This document shows positions 25,383 to 34,848 of a stretch of 64,000 bases of DNA, piece by piece. Source of the stretch: DATFDN01 sp963756545 (GTDB lineage Bacteria; Pseudomonadota; Alphaproteobacteria; Acetobacterales; Acetobacteraceae); contig CAVWNY010000001.1 in NCBI GenBank assembly GCA_963756545.1, positions 248,001 through 312,000 of the forward strand. Direction: 5' to 3'. Each line of letters opens with the position of its first letter. Within the stretch, counting starts at the first letter, position 1. The notes beneath the pieces were generated by a model. That model was given only the letters and a program-made list of their open reading frames with translations, made no database searches and was not told the origin of the DNA. The position numbers were made by a program, and so were the translations under genes.

Positions 25383-27011
25383 TTGACCGACACGATTACC
25401 GCTCCGGCGGACCCGACCGAACACGCGCAAGACGCATTGCCGCCCCCGTCGAATCCGGCGCCGATGGAATTCGAGCCCGCCGCCGAGACGCCGCGCACGA
25501 CGTTCGCCGATCTCGGCCTGTCGGAACCGGTGCTCCGGGCGGTCTCCGAGAAGGGCTATCTCTACCCGACGCCCATCCAGGAGCAGGCGATCCCCTATGT
25601 GCTGATGGGGCGCGATGTGCTCGGTGCGGCGCAGACCGGCACCGGCAAGACCGCCGGCTTCACGTTGCCGCTGCTGGAGATCCTGTCGGGCTCGCGCGCC
25701 CGCGCCCGGATGCCGCGCAGCCTCATCCTGGAGCCGACGCGCGAGCTGGCGCTCCAGGTGGCGGAGAATTTCGTTCTCTACGGCAAGTATCTGAAGCTGA
25801 CGCACGCGCTGATTATCGGCGGCGAGAGCATGTCCGACCAGAAGGACGTGCTCATGCGCGGGGTGGATGTGCTGATCGCCACCCCGGGACGATTGCTCGA
25901 CATGTTCGAGCGCGGCCTGATGCTGCTGACGGATGCCAAGTTCCTCGTGATCGACGAAGCGGACCGGATGCTCGACATGGGGTTCATCCCCGACGTGGAG
26001 CGCATCGTCTCGCTGCTGCCGCGCAATCGGCAGACGCTGTTCTTCTCGGCCACCCTGCTGCCCGAGATCCGCCGGCTGGCCGACGCCTTCCTGCAGAACC
26101 CGAAGGAGATCTCGGTCTCCCGCCCGGCCTCGGTCGCCGCGGGGATCATCGAGGGCCTGGTGCTGGTGTCCGAGCACGACAAGCGCGAGGCCCTGCGCCG
26201 GCTGATCCGCACGGAGAACGTGCAGAACGCGCTGATCTTCTGCAACCGCAAGCGCGATGTGGACATCCTGCATCGCTCGCTCACCCGGCACAAATTCAGC
26301 GTCGGCGCGTTGCACGGCGATATGGCGCAGTCGCAGCGTTTCGCTACGCTCGAGAAGTTTAAGGCCGACGAATTGAGGCTGCTCGTGTGCAGCGACGTCG
26401 CCGCCCGAGGCCTCGACATCGGCGGCTTGTCGCACGTCTTCAATTTCGACGTGCCGCACCATGCCGAGGACTACGTCCATCGAATCGGCCGCACCGGCCG
26501 CGCGGGGCTGGAGGGTCATGCCTTCACCGTCGCCACGCCGGACGACCAGCGGGCGGTGGAGGCGATCGAGAAGCTGACCGGCCATCCGATCCCGCGCATG
26601 GCGGTGGAGGGGTTCGATCCGGTGGACTGGGCCGAGGACGACGGACGCAGGCGCCGGCGCGGACGGAGCGCGGACGCGGGCAGGCGCGCGCCGGAGCGGC
26701 GGAGGGCCGCGCCGCGCGCCGAGGCGAGCGAACCCCGGCCCGAGCGCAAGCCGCGTGAGGCCGCGGCTCGCCCGTCGCGGGCGCGTCGCCCCGCCGAAGC
26801 CGCGCCCCCTGCCGTGCCTGCCGCCGGGGCCGAGGCGGCCCCGCCCCGGCCTGTTTCACACGCAACGCCTTCCCGCTCGCGCGAGCATCGCCGCGAAGAC
26901 GACCTCGGCCCCTCCGTGGTCGGCTTCGGCGACGACATTCCGGCTTTCATGACGGTGCGGGTCCGGCCGGCGCCCGTTGCCCGGCTGGCCCAAGGGGAGG
27001 GAGAGGGGTGA
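25383..27011 (+). CDS. DEAD-box ATP-dependent RNA helicase (RhlE-like)
   Basis: About 542 residues. An N-terminal leader precedes the Q-motif (TFADLGLSEPVL, YPTPIQEQAIP). The helicase core follows: AQTGTGKT (motif I), PTRELA, DEADRM (motif II), SAT (III), ARGLD and HRIGRTGRAG (VI). From about residue 420 the protein is a long basic Arg/Ala/Pro tail that probably binds RNA. The start is TTG 25383 (GGGA six bases upstream) or ATG 25464. Its stop overlaps the GTG start of the glutaryl-CoA dehydrogenase gene, so the two share a transcript although their functions appear unrelated. Confidence 0.92.
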   Translation: MTDTITAPADPTEHAQDALPPPSNPAPMEFEPAAETPRTTFADLGLSEPVLRAVSEKGYLYPTPIQEQAIPYVLMGRDVLGAAQTGTGKTAGFTLPLLEILSGSRARARMPRSLILEPTRELALQVAENFVLYGKYLKLTHALIIGGESMSDQKDVLMRGVDVLIATPGRLLDMFERGLMLLTDAKFLVIDEADRMLDMGFIPDVERIVSLLPRNRQTLFFSATLLPEIRRLADAFLQNPKEISVSRPASVAAGIIEGLVLVSEHDKREALRRLIRTENVQNALIFCNRKRDVDILHRSLTRHKFSVGALHGDMAQSQRFATLEKFKADELRLLVCSDVAARGLDIGGLSHVFNFDVPHHAEDYVHRIGRTGRAGLEGHAFTVATPDDQRAVEAIEKLTGHPIPRMAVEGFDPVDWAEDDGRRRRRGRSADAGRRAPERRRAAPRAEASEPRPERKPREAAARPSRARRPAEAAPPAVPAAGAEAAPPRPVSHATPSRSREHRREDDLGPSVVGFGDDIPAFMTVRVRPAPVARLAQGEGEG

Positions 27012-28213
27012 ACGTCGCCACCGCCGCGCACAAAAGCCGTTTCACGCCCTTCGAGTGGGACGACCCGCTGCGGCTGGACGCGCAACTGAGCGAGGACGAG
27101 CGCGCGATCAGGGATGCCGCGCACGCCTACTGCCAGGAGAAGCTGCTGCCGCGCGTGCTGGAGGCGAACCGGCACGAGACGTTCGACCGCGCCATCATGA
27201 ACGAGATGGGCGAGATGGGCTTTCTCGGCGCCACGCTGGAGGGGTACGGCTGCGCCGGGGTGAACTATGTCTCCTACGGGCTGATCTCGCGCGAGGTGGA
27301 GCGGGTCGATTCCGGCTATCGCTCCTGCTTCTCGGTGCAGTCCTCGCTGGTGATGTATCCGATCTGGGCGTTTGGCTCGGATGCGCAGAAGGACAAATTC
27401 CTCCCCCGGCTGCGGAGCGGGGAGTTCGTAGGCTGTTTTGGCCTGACCGAGCCCGACGCCGGCTCCGATCCCGGGGCGATGCGCACGCGCGCCCGCGCCG
27501 TCGATGGCGGGTTCCTGCTGAACGGCTCGAAGACCTGGATCACCAACTCCCCGCTGGCCGACGTGCTGGTGGTATGGGCCAAGGACGACGCGGGCGACAT
27601 CCGCGGGTTCCTGCTGGAACACGGAATGAAGGGGCTGGAGACGCCGAAGATCGAGGGCAAGTTCAGCCTGCGCGCCTCCGTCACCGGCATGATCATGATG
27701 GCCGACGTGTTCGTGCCGACCGCGAACATGCTGCCGGGCGCCAAGGGATTGCGCGGCCCGTTCTCCTGCCTCAACAACGCCCGCTACGGCATCTCCTGGG
27801 GCGCGTTGGGGGCGGCGGAGTTCTGCTGGCAGGCGGCGCGGGACTACACGATGCAGCGGCAGATGTTTGGCCGCCCGCTGGCGGCCACGCAGCTCATCCA
27901 GAAGAAGCTCGTCGACATGCAGACCGAGATCGCGCTCGGCTTGCAGGCGGTGCTGCGGCTCGGCCGGCTGATGGACGAGCACAACGCCGCGCCCGAGATG
28001 ATCTCCATGCTGAAGCGCAACTCCTGCGGCAAGGCGCTGGCCGTCGCGCGGGAGGCGCGCGACATGCACGGCGGCAACGGCATCGCCGACGAGTACCATG
28101 TGATCCGCCACGTGATGAACCTGGAGGCGGTGAACACGTACGAGGGCACCCACGACGTTCACGCGCTGATCCTTGGCCGCGCGCAGACCGGGCTCAACGC
28201 GTTCGGCGGCTGA
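27008..28213 (+). CDS. gcdH: Glutaryl-CoA dehydrogenase-like acyl-CoA dehydrogenase
   Basis: This 401-residue flavoenzyme would oxidise and decarboxylate glutaryl-CoA to crotonyl-CoA in lysine and tryptophan breakdown. The catalytic E379 is in NTYEGTHDVH; CFGLTEPDAGSDPGAM and WITNSPLADVLVVWAK are typical of this branch, as is the ending HALILGRAQTG. It starts with GTG 27008, coupled (GTGA) to the DEAD-box gene. Confidence 0.93.
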   Translation: MNVATAAHKSRFTPFEWDDPLRLDAQLSEDERAIRDAAHAYCQEKLLPRVLEANRHETFDRAIMNEMGEMGFLGATLEGYGCAGVNYVSYGLISREVERVDSGYRSCFSVQSSLVMYPIWAFGSDAQKDKFLPRLRSGEFVGCFGLTEPDAGSDPGAMRTRARAVDGGFLLNGSKTWITNSPLADVLVVWAKDDAGDIRGFLLEHGMKGLETPKIEGKFSLRASVTGMIMMADVFVPTANMLPGAKGLRGPFSCLNNARYGISWGALGAAEFCWQAARDYTMQRQMFGRPLAATQLIQKKLVDMQTEIALGLQAVLRLGRLMDEHNAAPEMISMLKRNSCGKALAVAREARDMHGGNGIADEYHVIRHVMNLEAVNTYEGTHDVHALILGRAQTGLNAFGG

Positions 28214-28435
28214 GCCCGCGCTGCTGCGGCGGGCGCGGAGCGCGCGCTAGGGATGGGACGTGGTCGCCGGCTTCGGTGGCGCGATCACCTGTACGTTCGT
28301 GGACATCGTATCAACTGGCCGGATAGGCTAGGATTGTGGATAGCGTTAGCGTTGTCCCAATCCCTCAGGCACCACTGCACGAGCAATCTGGCGTGGGTCC
28401 CGAGGAGGCAAAATCCACATCGGGTGGAGGGTCAT

Positions 28436-29683
28436 ATGAACTGGCTGGCCAACCTGCTCCCGCGCATATGCTTCGCTAGTTTAGCCCTCATTCTCGGCGC
28501 ATCCGTCACTCATGCCGCTGCTCCGCTGTTGCCCGTGTGTAGCTGGCCATTTGAAGTCACGGGGCAAGGCATCACCAACGTTGCCACTCCGGACACGAAC
28601 GCGACTTACTGGGTTATGCCGCTCGATACGAACAGCTGGAAGGCAATGATCGTCCAGGGCCAGTATCCGGCGGCCCGTTTTGTCAATTTCGATACGTACA
28701 CCGCGACCGGTTCCCTGGTTGATACAATCGTTGACAGCAGCATCACTCCCGACCCCGGCAGCACCAATCCTTTCGCGACGCCTGCGGCTAATGAACCTCA
28801 CGATTATACAGTCACCATCGGCGCCAGGACCGTGGGATCGGCCAACTCCGTGCGCGTGGGAGGAAGTCGGCTGGCATTTATCGTGTATCGGGTCTATCTC
28901 GCCGACCAGGGCCTGGACAGAACCGGCGGCGTCGGTGTGCCTGCCGTAAGCCTTCTCGCCTCCGATGGAACTGTGCGCAGGCTCCAGCCGTGCCCGTTCG
29001 CGGCGGCGGAGAGCAGCCTGAGCAATCTGACCCTCTTGCTTCGCGCGAGCGGATTTAGCGACGCTGCCAACTTCCTCCAAGGCATATCAATGGCCGCGAA
29101 GCAGCAACTGCCCAGTACGGGCAATTGCAATCCAGGCCAGCCGGGTCCGGCCCCGGTCACTTTCGCGACCGCTACTCTCGGTGCGAACTTTTTCTCGAAC
29201 CCCCAAACGACATACCTTGAGACGTCGGGGCTCTGTTTTCAGCCGAACGAGGTCGTCGTGGTGAGGGGCAAAGCCCCCGTTTTCCCAAATACATATCTGG
29301 GCGGGTCGGTGTTTCAGCCGGCCTTCGATACCCAAATTCAGCTGCGATATTGGTCGATGTGCAACAACGATCGAGCAATTCCGTATGCTGTTGTAGCTTG
29401 CCAGCCTGATTTCGCGACGAAGCGCGACGCGAACCAATTCTACACGTATGTCATCTCGAACGACCAGGCTCCTCCATCCTGGCTCCCGATCGACGCAACC
29501 TGGCTACCGTGGGGTGAGACAAGCATCCCCAAAAACTTGATTTTCAGGAACATTCTGCCTGAGAACGGTGCGGTGACGGGCGACTTTTATCCGACGGGGG
29601 TGTTCTGCGATGAGGCTCTGTTCATCGAGCAAGGGTGGCAGGCCTGCTTTGCCGCGGCCCATCTCAGTGTGCCGACGCAATAG
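28436..29683 (+). CDS. Uncharacterised secreted protein
   Basis: The product has 415 residues with a clear Sec signal peptide (MNWLANLLPRICFASLALILGASVTHAA) ending about residue 28. The mature part is rich in Asn, Thr, Pro and aromatic residues with several cysteines (CSW, NCNPG, GLCFQ, MCNND, VACQPD, FCDEALF, ACFAAA), which suggests disulfides in the periplasm or outside. Patterns such as QYPAARFVNFDTYTA and ITPDPGSTNPF recall a family of exported proteins of unknown role. The ribosome site GGTGGAGGG precedes ATG 28436. Base composition is clearly less GC-rich than its neighbours, suggesting transfer. The 222 bp before it show no further gene. Confidence 0.75.
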   Translation: MNWLANLLPRICFASLALILGASVTHAAAPLLPVCSWPFEVTGQGITNVATPDTNATYWVMPLDTNSWKAMIVQGQYPAARFVNFDTYTATGSLVDTIVDSSITPDPGSTNPFATPAANEPHDYTVTIGARTVGSANSVRVGGSRLAFIVYRVYLADQGLDRTGGVGVPAVSLLASDGTVRRLQPCPFAAAESSLSNLTLLLRASGFSDAANFLQGISMAAKQQLPSTGNCNPGQPGPAPVTFATATLGANFFSNPQTTYLETSGLCFQPNEVVVVRGKAPVFPNTYLGGSVFQPAFDTQIQLRYWSMCNNDRAIPYAVVACQPDFATKRDANQFYTYVISNDQAPPSWLPIDATWLPWGETSIPKNLIFRNILPENGAVTGDFYPTGVFCDEALFIEQGWQACFAAAHLSVPTQ

Positions 29684-29738
29684 CCCCGAAACTCGTCGCG
29701 CTTGACGCAGGCGCCGTTGCCGATCAAGGAGAGCCGAT

Positions 29739-30110
29739 ATGAAACTGCCGCGCTTCACCCTGGCCGCGCTGGGGATGTTGCTCGCGCTGCCCGTCTTCGC
29801 CCAGACGCAATCCACGACGACGGGAAACGCCCCGCCGCGCGCAGCGAGCGCTCCGGCACTACGTCCGGCTCCGCCCGCCGGTTCTGCGGCTTCCCAGTCC
29901 TCATCGGCCAGCCCGCAAGGCAAGCTGGTCGATATCAATTCGGCGTCCGCGACCGAACTGGACGCCCTGCCGGGGATCGGCAAGCCACGCGCCGAGGCGA
30001 TCATCAAGAACCGGCCCTATCGCGGGAAGGACGACCTCGTCGCGCGCCACGTCATTCCGCAGAGCGTCTATAACGGGATCAAGGACAGGATCGTGGCGCG
30101 TCAGGGGTGA
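29739..30110 (+). CDS. Secreted helix-hairpin-helix (ComEA-like) protein
   Basis: The protein has 123 residues. A signal peptide (MKLPRFTLAALGMLLALPVFAQ) is followed by a Ser/Ala/Pro linker and one helix-hairpin-helix domain (LVDINSASATELDALPGIGKPRAEAII). Single-HhH exported proteins of this type bind DNA and are related to the competence protein ComEA, although many have no proven role. It starts 55 bp after the secreted protein gene and is convergent with gloA. Confidence 0.87.
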   Translation: MKLPRFTLAALGMLLALPVFAQTQSTTTGNAPPRAASAPALRPAPPAGSAASQSSSASPQGKLVDINSASATELDALPGIGKPRAEAIIKNRPYRGKDDLVARHVIPQSVYNGIKDRIVARQG

Positions 30111-30117
30111 GGCGCGC

Positions 30118-30504
30118 TCACGTCCGCTGCACGAGCTCGATCTTGTAGCCGTCCGGGTCCTCGACGAAGGCGATGACGGTCGTGCCGAACTTCACCGGTC
30201 CGGCCTCGCGCGTCACCTTGCCGCCGCCATTGCGGACCTTCTCGCAGGTCGCCTTCACGTCCGGCACGCCGATCGCCAGGTGGCCGAAGGCGGTGCCCTG
30301 CTCGTAGCGATCGGTGCCGTAGTTGTAGGTCAGCTCGATCACCGCGGCGCTCTCCTCATCGCCGTAGCCGACGAAGGCGAGCGTGTATTTGCCGTCCGGC
30401 ACGTCGCGGCGGCGGAGTTCCTTCATCCCGAGAAGCTTCGTGTAGAAGTCGATGCTGCGCTGCAGGTCGCCGACGCGCAGCATGGTGTGCAGGAAGCGGC
30501 TCAT
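30118..30504 (-). CDS. gloA: Lactoylglutathione lyase (glyoxalase I)
   Basis: This 128-residue VOC-fold metalloenzyme would turn the methylglyoxal-glutathione adduct into lactoylglutathione. GloA features are LHTMLRVGDLQRSIDFYTKLLGM, ELTYNYGTDRYEQGTAFGHLAIGV and FVEDPDGYKIELVQR, which hold the metal ligands (His, Glu, His, Glu). The start ATG overlaps the lpxI stop by 4 bp, so it is the second gene of an lpxI-gloA unit. Confidence 0.94.
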   Translation of the reverse strand: MSRFLHTMLRVGDLQRSIDFYTKLLGMKELRRRDVPDGKYTLAFVGYGDEESAAVIELTYNYGTDRYEQGTAFGHLAIGVPDVKATCEKVRNGGGKVTREAGPVKFGTTVIAFVEDPDGYKIELVQRT

Positions 30505-31376
30505 GCGGTTGTCCTTTTCTCGTCGAGGCCGGCGTCCAGGCCGGCCGGAGGGCCATTCGGGTCGAGGCCGAGCAGGAACACCCCGGCCGCGTCCGCGGCG
30601 GCGACCGTCGCCTCGCGGTCGGCCAGCATGGCGCCCTGCGCCTCGAAGGCAATCCCCCGCAGCCCGGCGCTTGCGGCGGCGCGCACGGTTTCGGGTCCGA
30701 TCGTGGGCAGGTCCGCCCGCCGCTCCTGTCCCGGCTTGACCAGCTTGACCAGCACGCCGCCCGGCCCGATGCGCGCTAGCTTGCCGGAACGCGCCAGCAT
30801 AGCGTCGGTGCCCTCGACCGCCTCCATCGCCAGCACGAAGCCGAGCTGGACGACGCAGCCCTGACCGACATCGGCCGCGCCCAACGCGCGGGCGACCGCC
30901 GCGCCACGCGCGATGTCGGCCATCGCCTGGGCATCGGGGGCGGTGCGGGTCAGCAGCCCGGCCGGGGCCAGCGCCTCGGCCAGGATCTCGTGGGCGCCGA
31001 GGACGCGAAATCCCTCCTCTCCCAGCACGCGGATCAGCGCCGAGAGGAACCCGTCATCCCCGGCGAAGACGGCCCGGCCCACTCGCGCGAGCAGGCGCGT
31101 CGCCTCCACATCGGGGCGCATATCGAGCACCGAGGGACGGCGGACGGCGCCGATCAGCACCAGATCCCGGCAGGCATTCGCGCGCAGCGTGCTCAGGATG
31201 CGGCCGGCGGCGCCAAAGCGAATGATCGCGTGCGGATACTGGGCAAGCGCGGTCGCGTCGGCGAAACCCTCCAACCCCACCACGAATACCGCCCGCCCTG
31301 CCGCCCGCGCCGCCTCGGCGACCCGCGCGGGCATCTCGCCGCCGCCGGCCAGAATGCCGAGGGGTTCCCGCCCCAT
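30501..31376 (-). CDS. lpxI: UDP-2,3-diacylglucosamine pyrophosphatase LpxI
   Basis: About 291 residues of the LpxI (DUF1009) family, the alphaproteobacterial replacement for LpxH in lipid A synthesis; it hydrolyses UDP-2,3-diacylglucosamine to lipid X and UMP. N-terminal GILAGGGEMPARVAEAA is diagnostic, with VLIGAVRRPSVLDMRP and a C-terminal LVKLVKPGQERRADLPTIGPETV block. The start ATG 31376 puts the family motif at residue 7. It is coupled to gloA, which is unusual; lpxI more often sits with lpxA and lpxB. The 274 bp upstream hold short leader reading frames for the divergent protease gene. Confidence 0.92.
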   Translation of the reverse strand: MGREPLGILAGGGEMPARVAEAARAAGRAVFVVGLEGFADATALAQYPHAIIRFGAAGRILSTLRANACRDLVLIGAVRRPSVLDMRPDVEATRLLARVGRAVFAGDDGFLSALIRVLGEEGFRVLGAHEILAEALAPAGLLTRTAPDAQAMADIARGAAVARALGAADVGQGCVVQLGFVLAMEAVEGTDAMLARSGKLARIGPGGVLVKLVKPGQERRADLPTIGPETVRAAASAGLRGIAFEAQGAMLADREATVAAADAAGVFLLGLDPNGPPAGLDAGLDEKRTTA

Positions 31377-31650
31377 GCTCAATCGCGCCCCCCGCTTCGT
31401 CCGGCCATCTGACTTCAGCGGCGGCCGATAGCACGAGCTTGGCATCGCGTCATGCGCCTCCCAGGCCATCACAACTGCGGGATGGACGCTGCGCGACCGA
31501 GCACGGACCGTTCGAGCGAGCAGCCAGCGCCCATCGGATGACGGCGGTTTCATCGCTGCCATAGGCGAACGTCAAGGAGGCCGATGTCATGTGGTGGCAT
31601 CGCGATTCCGCGCCGAGCGCATCCGCTCAATCCCCATGAGGAGCTTTTCT

Positions 31651-33244
31651 ATGTCTGATCCGACCCCCTACGCGCGCCGGCCTTGGCCGCGCCGCCATCT
31701 TGCCGCTGCCTTGCTGGCTGGCACGGCCCTGGCGGCCGTGTCCGCGGCTCCTGTCCTTGCCGCCTCCGAGACGCCGCTCCCCGTTCCGGGGGCCGCCGCT
31801 AGCGGCGCGCCACAGGGTGCGCAGGCGCAGGCCCAGACGAGTGTCAACCCGCCGCCGATCAATCAGGGCTCGGCGATGCAAGAGCGGCTGCCGAGTTTCG
31901 TCGGGCTGGTCAAGCAGGTGAAGCCGGCGGTGGTGTCGGTGACGAACTTCCTGAAGAACACGGCCGCGGCGGAGGAGGACCTCACGCCCCGCTTGCCGCA
32001 ACTGCCCTTCCCGTTCAACCAGTTCCCGCAGTCCCCGCAAGGCCCCCAGGCGCACGCCGTGGAAGCGCGCGGCTCGGGCTTCATCGTCAACCCCGATGGG
32101 CTGATCATCACCAACAACCACGTCGTCAAGGACGCGCGCCGCGTGGAAGTGACGCTCGACGACGGCGAGAAGCTCCCGGCCAAGGTGGTCGGCACCGACC
32201 CGCGCACGGATGTCGCGGTGCTGAAGGTCGAGGCCCACCACCCGTTGCCGTACCTGCAGATGGGCAATTCGGCCGACGTGCAGCCCGGGCAATGGGTCAT
32301 CGCCATCGGCAACCCGTTCGGCCTGTCGGAATCGGTGACCGCCGGCATCGTCTCCGCCGTCGGCCGCAGCATCGGCGCCGGGCCGTACGATCAGTTCATC
32401 CAGATCGACGCCCCGATCAACCAGGGCAACTCGGGCGGCCCGCTCATCACCCAGGACGGCAAGGTCGTCGGGATGAACACCGCGATCCTGTCACCCTCGG
32501 GCGGGTCGATTGGCATCGGCTTTGCGATCCCGTCCGACATGATCGAGCACATCGCCGGGGATCTCGAGAAGACGGGCCACGTCACCCGCGGCTATCTGGG
32601 CGTCGAGGCCCAGCCGGTGACGGATGCGATGTCCAAGGCACTGGGGCTGGACACGGCGGGCGGTGCGCTGGTTGCCTCGGTGCAGCCGAACACGCCGGCG
32701 GCGCACGCCGGGTTGCAGCCTGGAGACGTGATCCGCAACGTCAACGGACAGCCGATCAAGGACCCGAGCGCGCTCGCGCTTGACATCGCCGGCATCAAGC
32801 CCGGCGATCAGGCCAAGCTCGACATCGTCCGCGACGGCCATCAGCAGAACGTGGACGTCAACGTCGCGGAGCTGCCGGCCGAGCAGCAGGTGGCCCAGAA
32901 CCAGACGAGCCAAGGTCAGCGCGAGCAGCGCCTCGGCCTCGGCCTCGGGCCGGTCTCGCCGGATTCTGGCGACCCAGCTTGGGCTGCCGAACGGCTCGGA
33001 AGGCGCGGTGGTGACCCAGGTCAAGCCGGGCTCGCCCGCCGGAGAGGCCGGCATTCAGCCGGGCGACGTGATCGTGGGCGTCGGCACCCATGCGGTCCGT
33101 AACCCCAACGAGGCGGCGCGGGCGATCGGGAACGCGCTCAGCCACGACAGCAAGGCGCTGGCGCTGCGGATCTTCCGCAACGGGCAGCCCGCGTTCGTCG
33201 CGGTCAATCTGAGCAACCCGAACGCCCAGTCGGGCAACGGGTAG
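31651..33244 (+). pseudogene. DegP/HtrA-family periplasmic serine protease, frame broken near 32956
   Basis: The gene encodes a signal peptide (cleavage about residue 37), a trypsin-like domain with H157 (TNNHVV), D187 (TDVAVL) and S261 (GNSGGP), then two PDZ domains. The first frame runs through PDZ1 to LGLGLGPVSPD near 32955. The second PDZ domain (ATQLGLPNGSEGAVVTQV, AGIQPGDVIVGVG) and the end at 33244 lie in the next frame. One extra T after GAT would explain the shift. In a real cell this would give a PDZ1-only protease or none, but a sequence error is equally likely. The start at ATG 31651 has GAGGAG seven bases upstream; GTG at 31591 is an alternative behind a stronger AAGGAGG. Confidence 0.85.
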
Positions 33245-33274
33245 GTAGCCGGCCGGGCGAGTCGGGCGCGAAGA

Positions 33275-33350
33275 GCCCCCTCCCTTGCAGGACTGCGGAA
33301 TCCCAGAAGACCGCCCTCCCCTTGCGGGAGGGCGGTCGGGGGAGGGGTTC
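33275..33350. repeat. Dispersed palindromic repeat, family 2, copy 2
   Basis: This is an intergenic element after the DegP-like gene. CCCCCTCCCTTGCAGG on the left is mirrored by CCGCCCTCCCCTTGCGGGAG and GGGGGAGGGG on the right. It shares the (C)CCTCCC-TTGCGGGAGGG core with 6174-6258 and 62078-62166. The following 110 bp to 33466 show no gene. Confidence 0.72.
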
Positions 33351-33466
33351 GCGGGCGGCTACGCAATCGCCTCCAGCACGCCTTCACGCGCAATCCTTCG
33401 CGCTGCATCCAGGCGTCCTGCGATAGTCTAGCCCTGCTTGCGGGGGCGACCGCGGGTGGAATTGGG

Positions 33467-33985
33467 TCAGCGGGCCTCCAGGGTCGCGCGCCAGTCTGCG
33501 AAACTGGCCGCCAAGGTCCGTGCGAGCGGCCCGGCCTCGAACGGTCCGGCGAACCAGGTGACCGCCGTGCCAGCCAGGACAAGAGTCAGGACAAGAGCCA
33601 GGGCGAACAGGGCAGCCTTCGCCGGAGCGCGGCGCCGCGCCTGTCTCCGGGCCACCGAGGAGGGGCGCACGGCCAGCCGGTCCAGGTCGGCACGAAGCGC
33701 CGCCGTCGTCCTGGCCACGGCGGCTTCGATCCGCGGCTCGATCGATTGCTCCAGGGCGTCGGCATGCCGCATAGCGGCGTCATGGCGGATCGCCAGCGTT
33801 CGCAATCCGGCTTCCACCCGCGCCACCGCCGCCACCAGCTCGCGGTCCGGCTCCGTCCGCCCTGCCAACGCGGCTGCGCCGGGGCCGTGGCGCGCGGCCT
33901 GCAACCCCCCCCGTAGGCGCGCGAACAACGCCTCCTCCTCCGCCTCGTCCATCATCGTCGCGACGACGTGCTTGCTCATTCCCAA
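33467..33985 (-). CDS. Hypothetical protein with one membrane segment
   Basis: About 170 residues. The N-terminal half is acidic to neutral and helical (EAEEEALFARLRGGLQAA, a possible coiled coil around residues 45-110), then a basic stretch (RRQARRRAPAK) and one strong transmembrane helix (AALFALALVLTLVLAGTAVTWF), with a short C-terminal tail. The start may be the ATG at 33985 or at 33979. It follows nadK by 2 bp on the same strand and so is probably co-transcribed. It resembles mobilisation or accessory membrane proteins only in layout; I do not recognise a family. Confidence 0.6.
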   Translation of the reverse strand: MGMSKHVVATMMDEAEEEALFARLRGGLQAARHGPGAAALAGRTEPDRELVAAVARVEAGLRTLAIRHDAAMRHADALEQSIEPRIEAAVARTTAALRADLDRLAVRPSSVARRQARRRAPAKAALFALALVLTLVLAGTAVTWFAGPFEAGPLARTLAASFADWRATLEAR

Positions 33986-33987
33986 CC

Positions 33988-34848
33988 TCAGACGGTGAAC
34001 TGCTCGGCGATGATCCGCTCCGACAGGCCCTGGTCGGGATCGAACAGGACCGTGACGCTGACCGCACGATCCTCGCCGACCGCCACGGAGACGACGTGGC
34101 GGACCTCGGTGAAGTCGGCGACCGCCGCCACGGGGCGCTTCTCGGGCTCCAGCACCTCGAACAGGACGTCGGCGGCACTAGGCAGCAGGGCGCCGCGCCA
34201 GCGGCGGGGGCGGAAGGCGCTGATCGGCGTCATCGGTAGCAGGTTGGCCGAGAGCGGCACGATGGGGCCGTGCGCGGACAGGTTGTAAGCCGACGAGCCG
34301 GCGGGCGTGCTGACCAGGACGCCGTCGCAGATCAGCTCCGGCAGACGCACCCGGCCATCGACGGTGATGCGGATCTTGGCCGCCTGACGAAGCTGGCGGA
34401 GCAGGCTGACCTCGTTGAAGGCCAGCGCCTCCTCTACCGCGCCGGCCGCGGTCACGGCGTGCATCCGCAGCGGATGCAGCATCGCCGCCTGGGCCTGCGC
34501 CAGCCGGCCGGGCAATCCGCCCTCGATAAACGGGTTCATCAGGAACCCGACCGAGCCGCAGTTCATGCCGTAAACCGGGATCGGGCGCGGCAGGATACGG
34601 TGCAGCGTCTCCAGCATGGTCCCGTCGCCGCCCAGCGCGACGACGACCTCGGCCCCGTCGAACGGGCAATCCCCGTACGCCGCCGCCAGACGGTCGCGTG
34701 CCTCGCGCGCCAGCACGGTCGGCGCGGCGAGGAAGGCGAGCCGGTCCGGCACCCCCGCGAGCGCCGGCCCGACGGCCGGCTCGGCGTTCGGGATCGCGAG
34801 CGGAGACGCCGCGAGCGGCGGTGCCCCCAGCGGAGATATCCCGGTCAC
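33988..34848 (-). CDS. nadK: NAD kinase
   Basis: NAD kinase phosphorylates NAD to NADP. The protein has 286 residues with GGDG at 73-76, the NE motif at 145-146 (AFNEVSLLR) and the C-terminal signature CDGVLVSTPAGSSAYNLSAHGPIV. It has the short alphaproteobacterial form preceded by a low-complexity leader of about 30 residues. The start is GTG 34848, overlapping the nitrilase stop by 4 bp (GTGA). Confidence 0.95.
   Translation of the reverse strand: MTGISPLGAPPLAASPLAIPNAEPAVGPALAGVPDRLAFLAAPTVLAREARDRLAAAYGDCPFDGAEVVVALGGDGTMLETLHRILPRPIPVYGMNCGSVGFLMNPFIEGGLPGRLAQAQAAMLHPLRMHAVTAAGAVEEALAFNEVSLLRQLRQAAKIRITVDGRVRLPELICDGVLVSTPAGSSAYNLSAHGPIVPLSANLLPMTPISAFRPRRWRGALLPSAADVLFEVLEPEKRPVAAVADFTEVRHVVSVAVGEDRAVSVTVLFDPDQGLSERIIAEQFTV

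Noticed and set aside
32940..32970. Programmed ribosomal frameshift in the DegP-like gene
   Set aside because: There is no slippery heptamer or downstream pseudoknot at the break, and the family does not use frameshifting; an indel or error is simpler.
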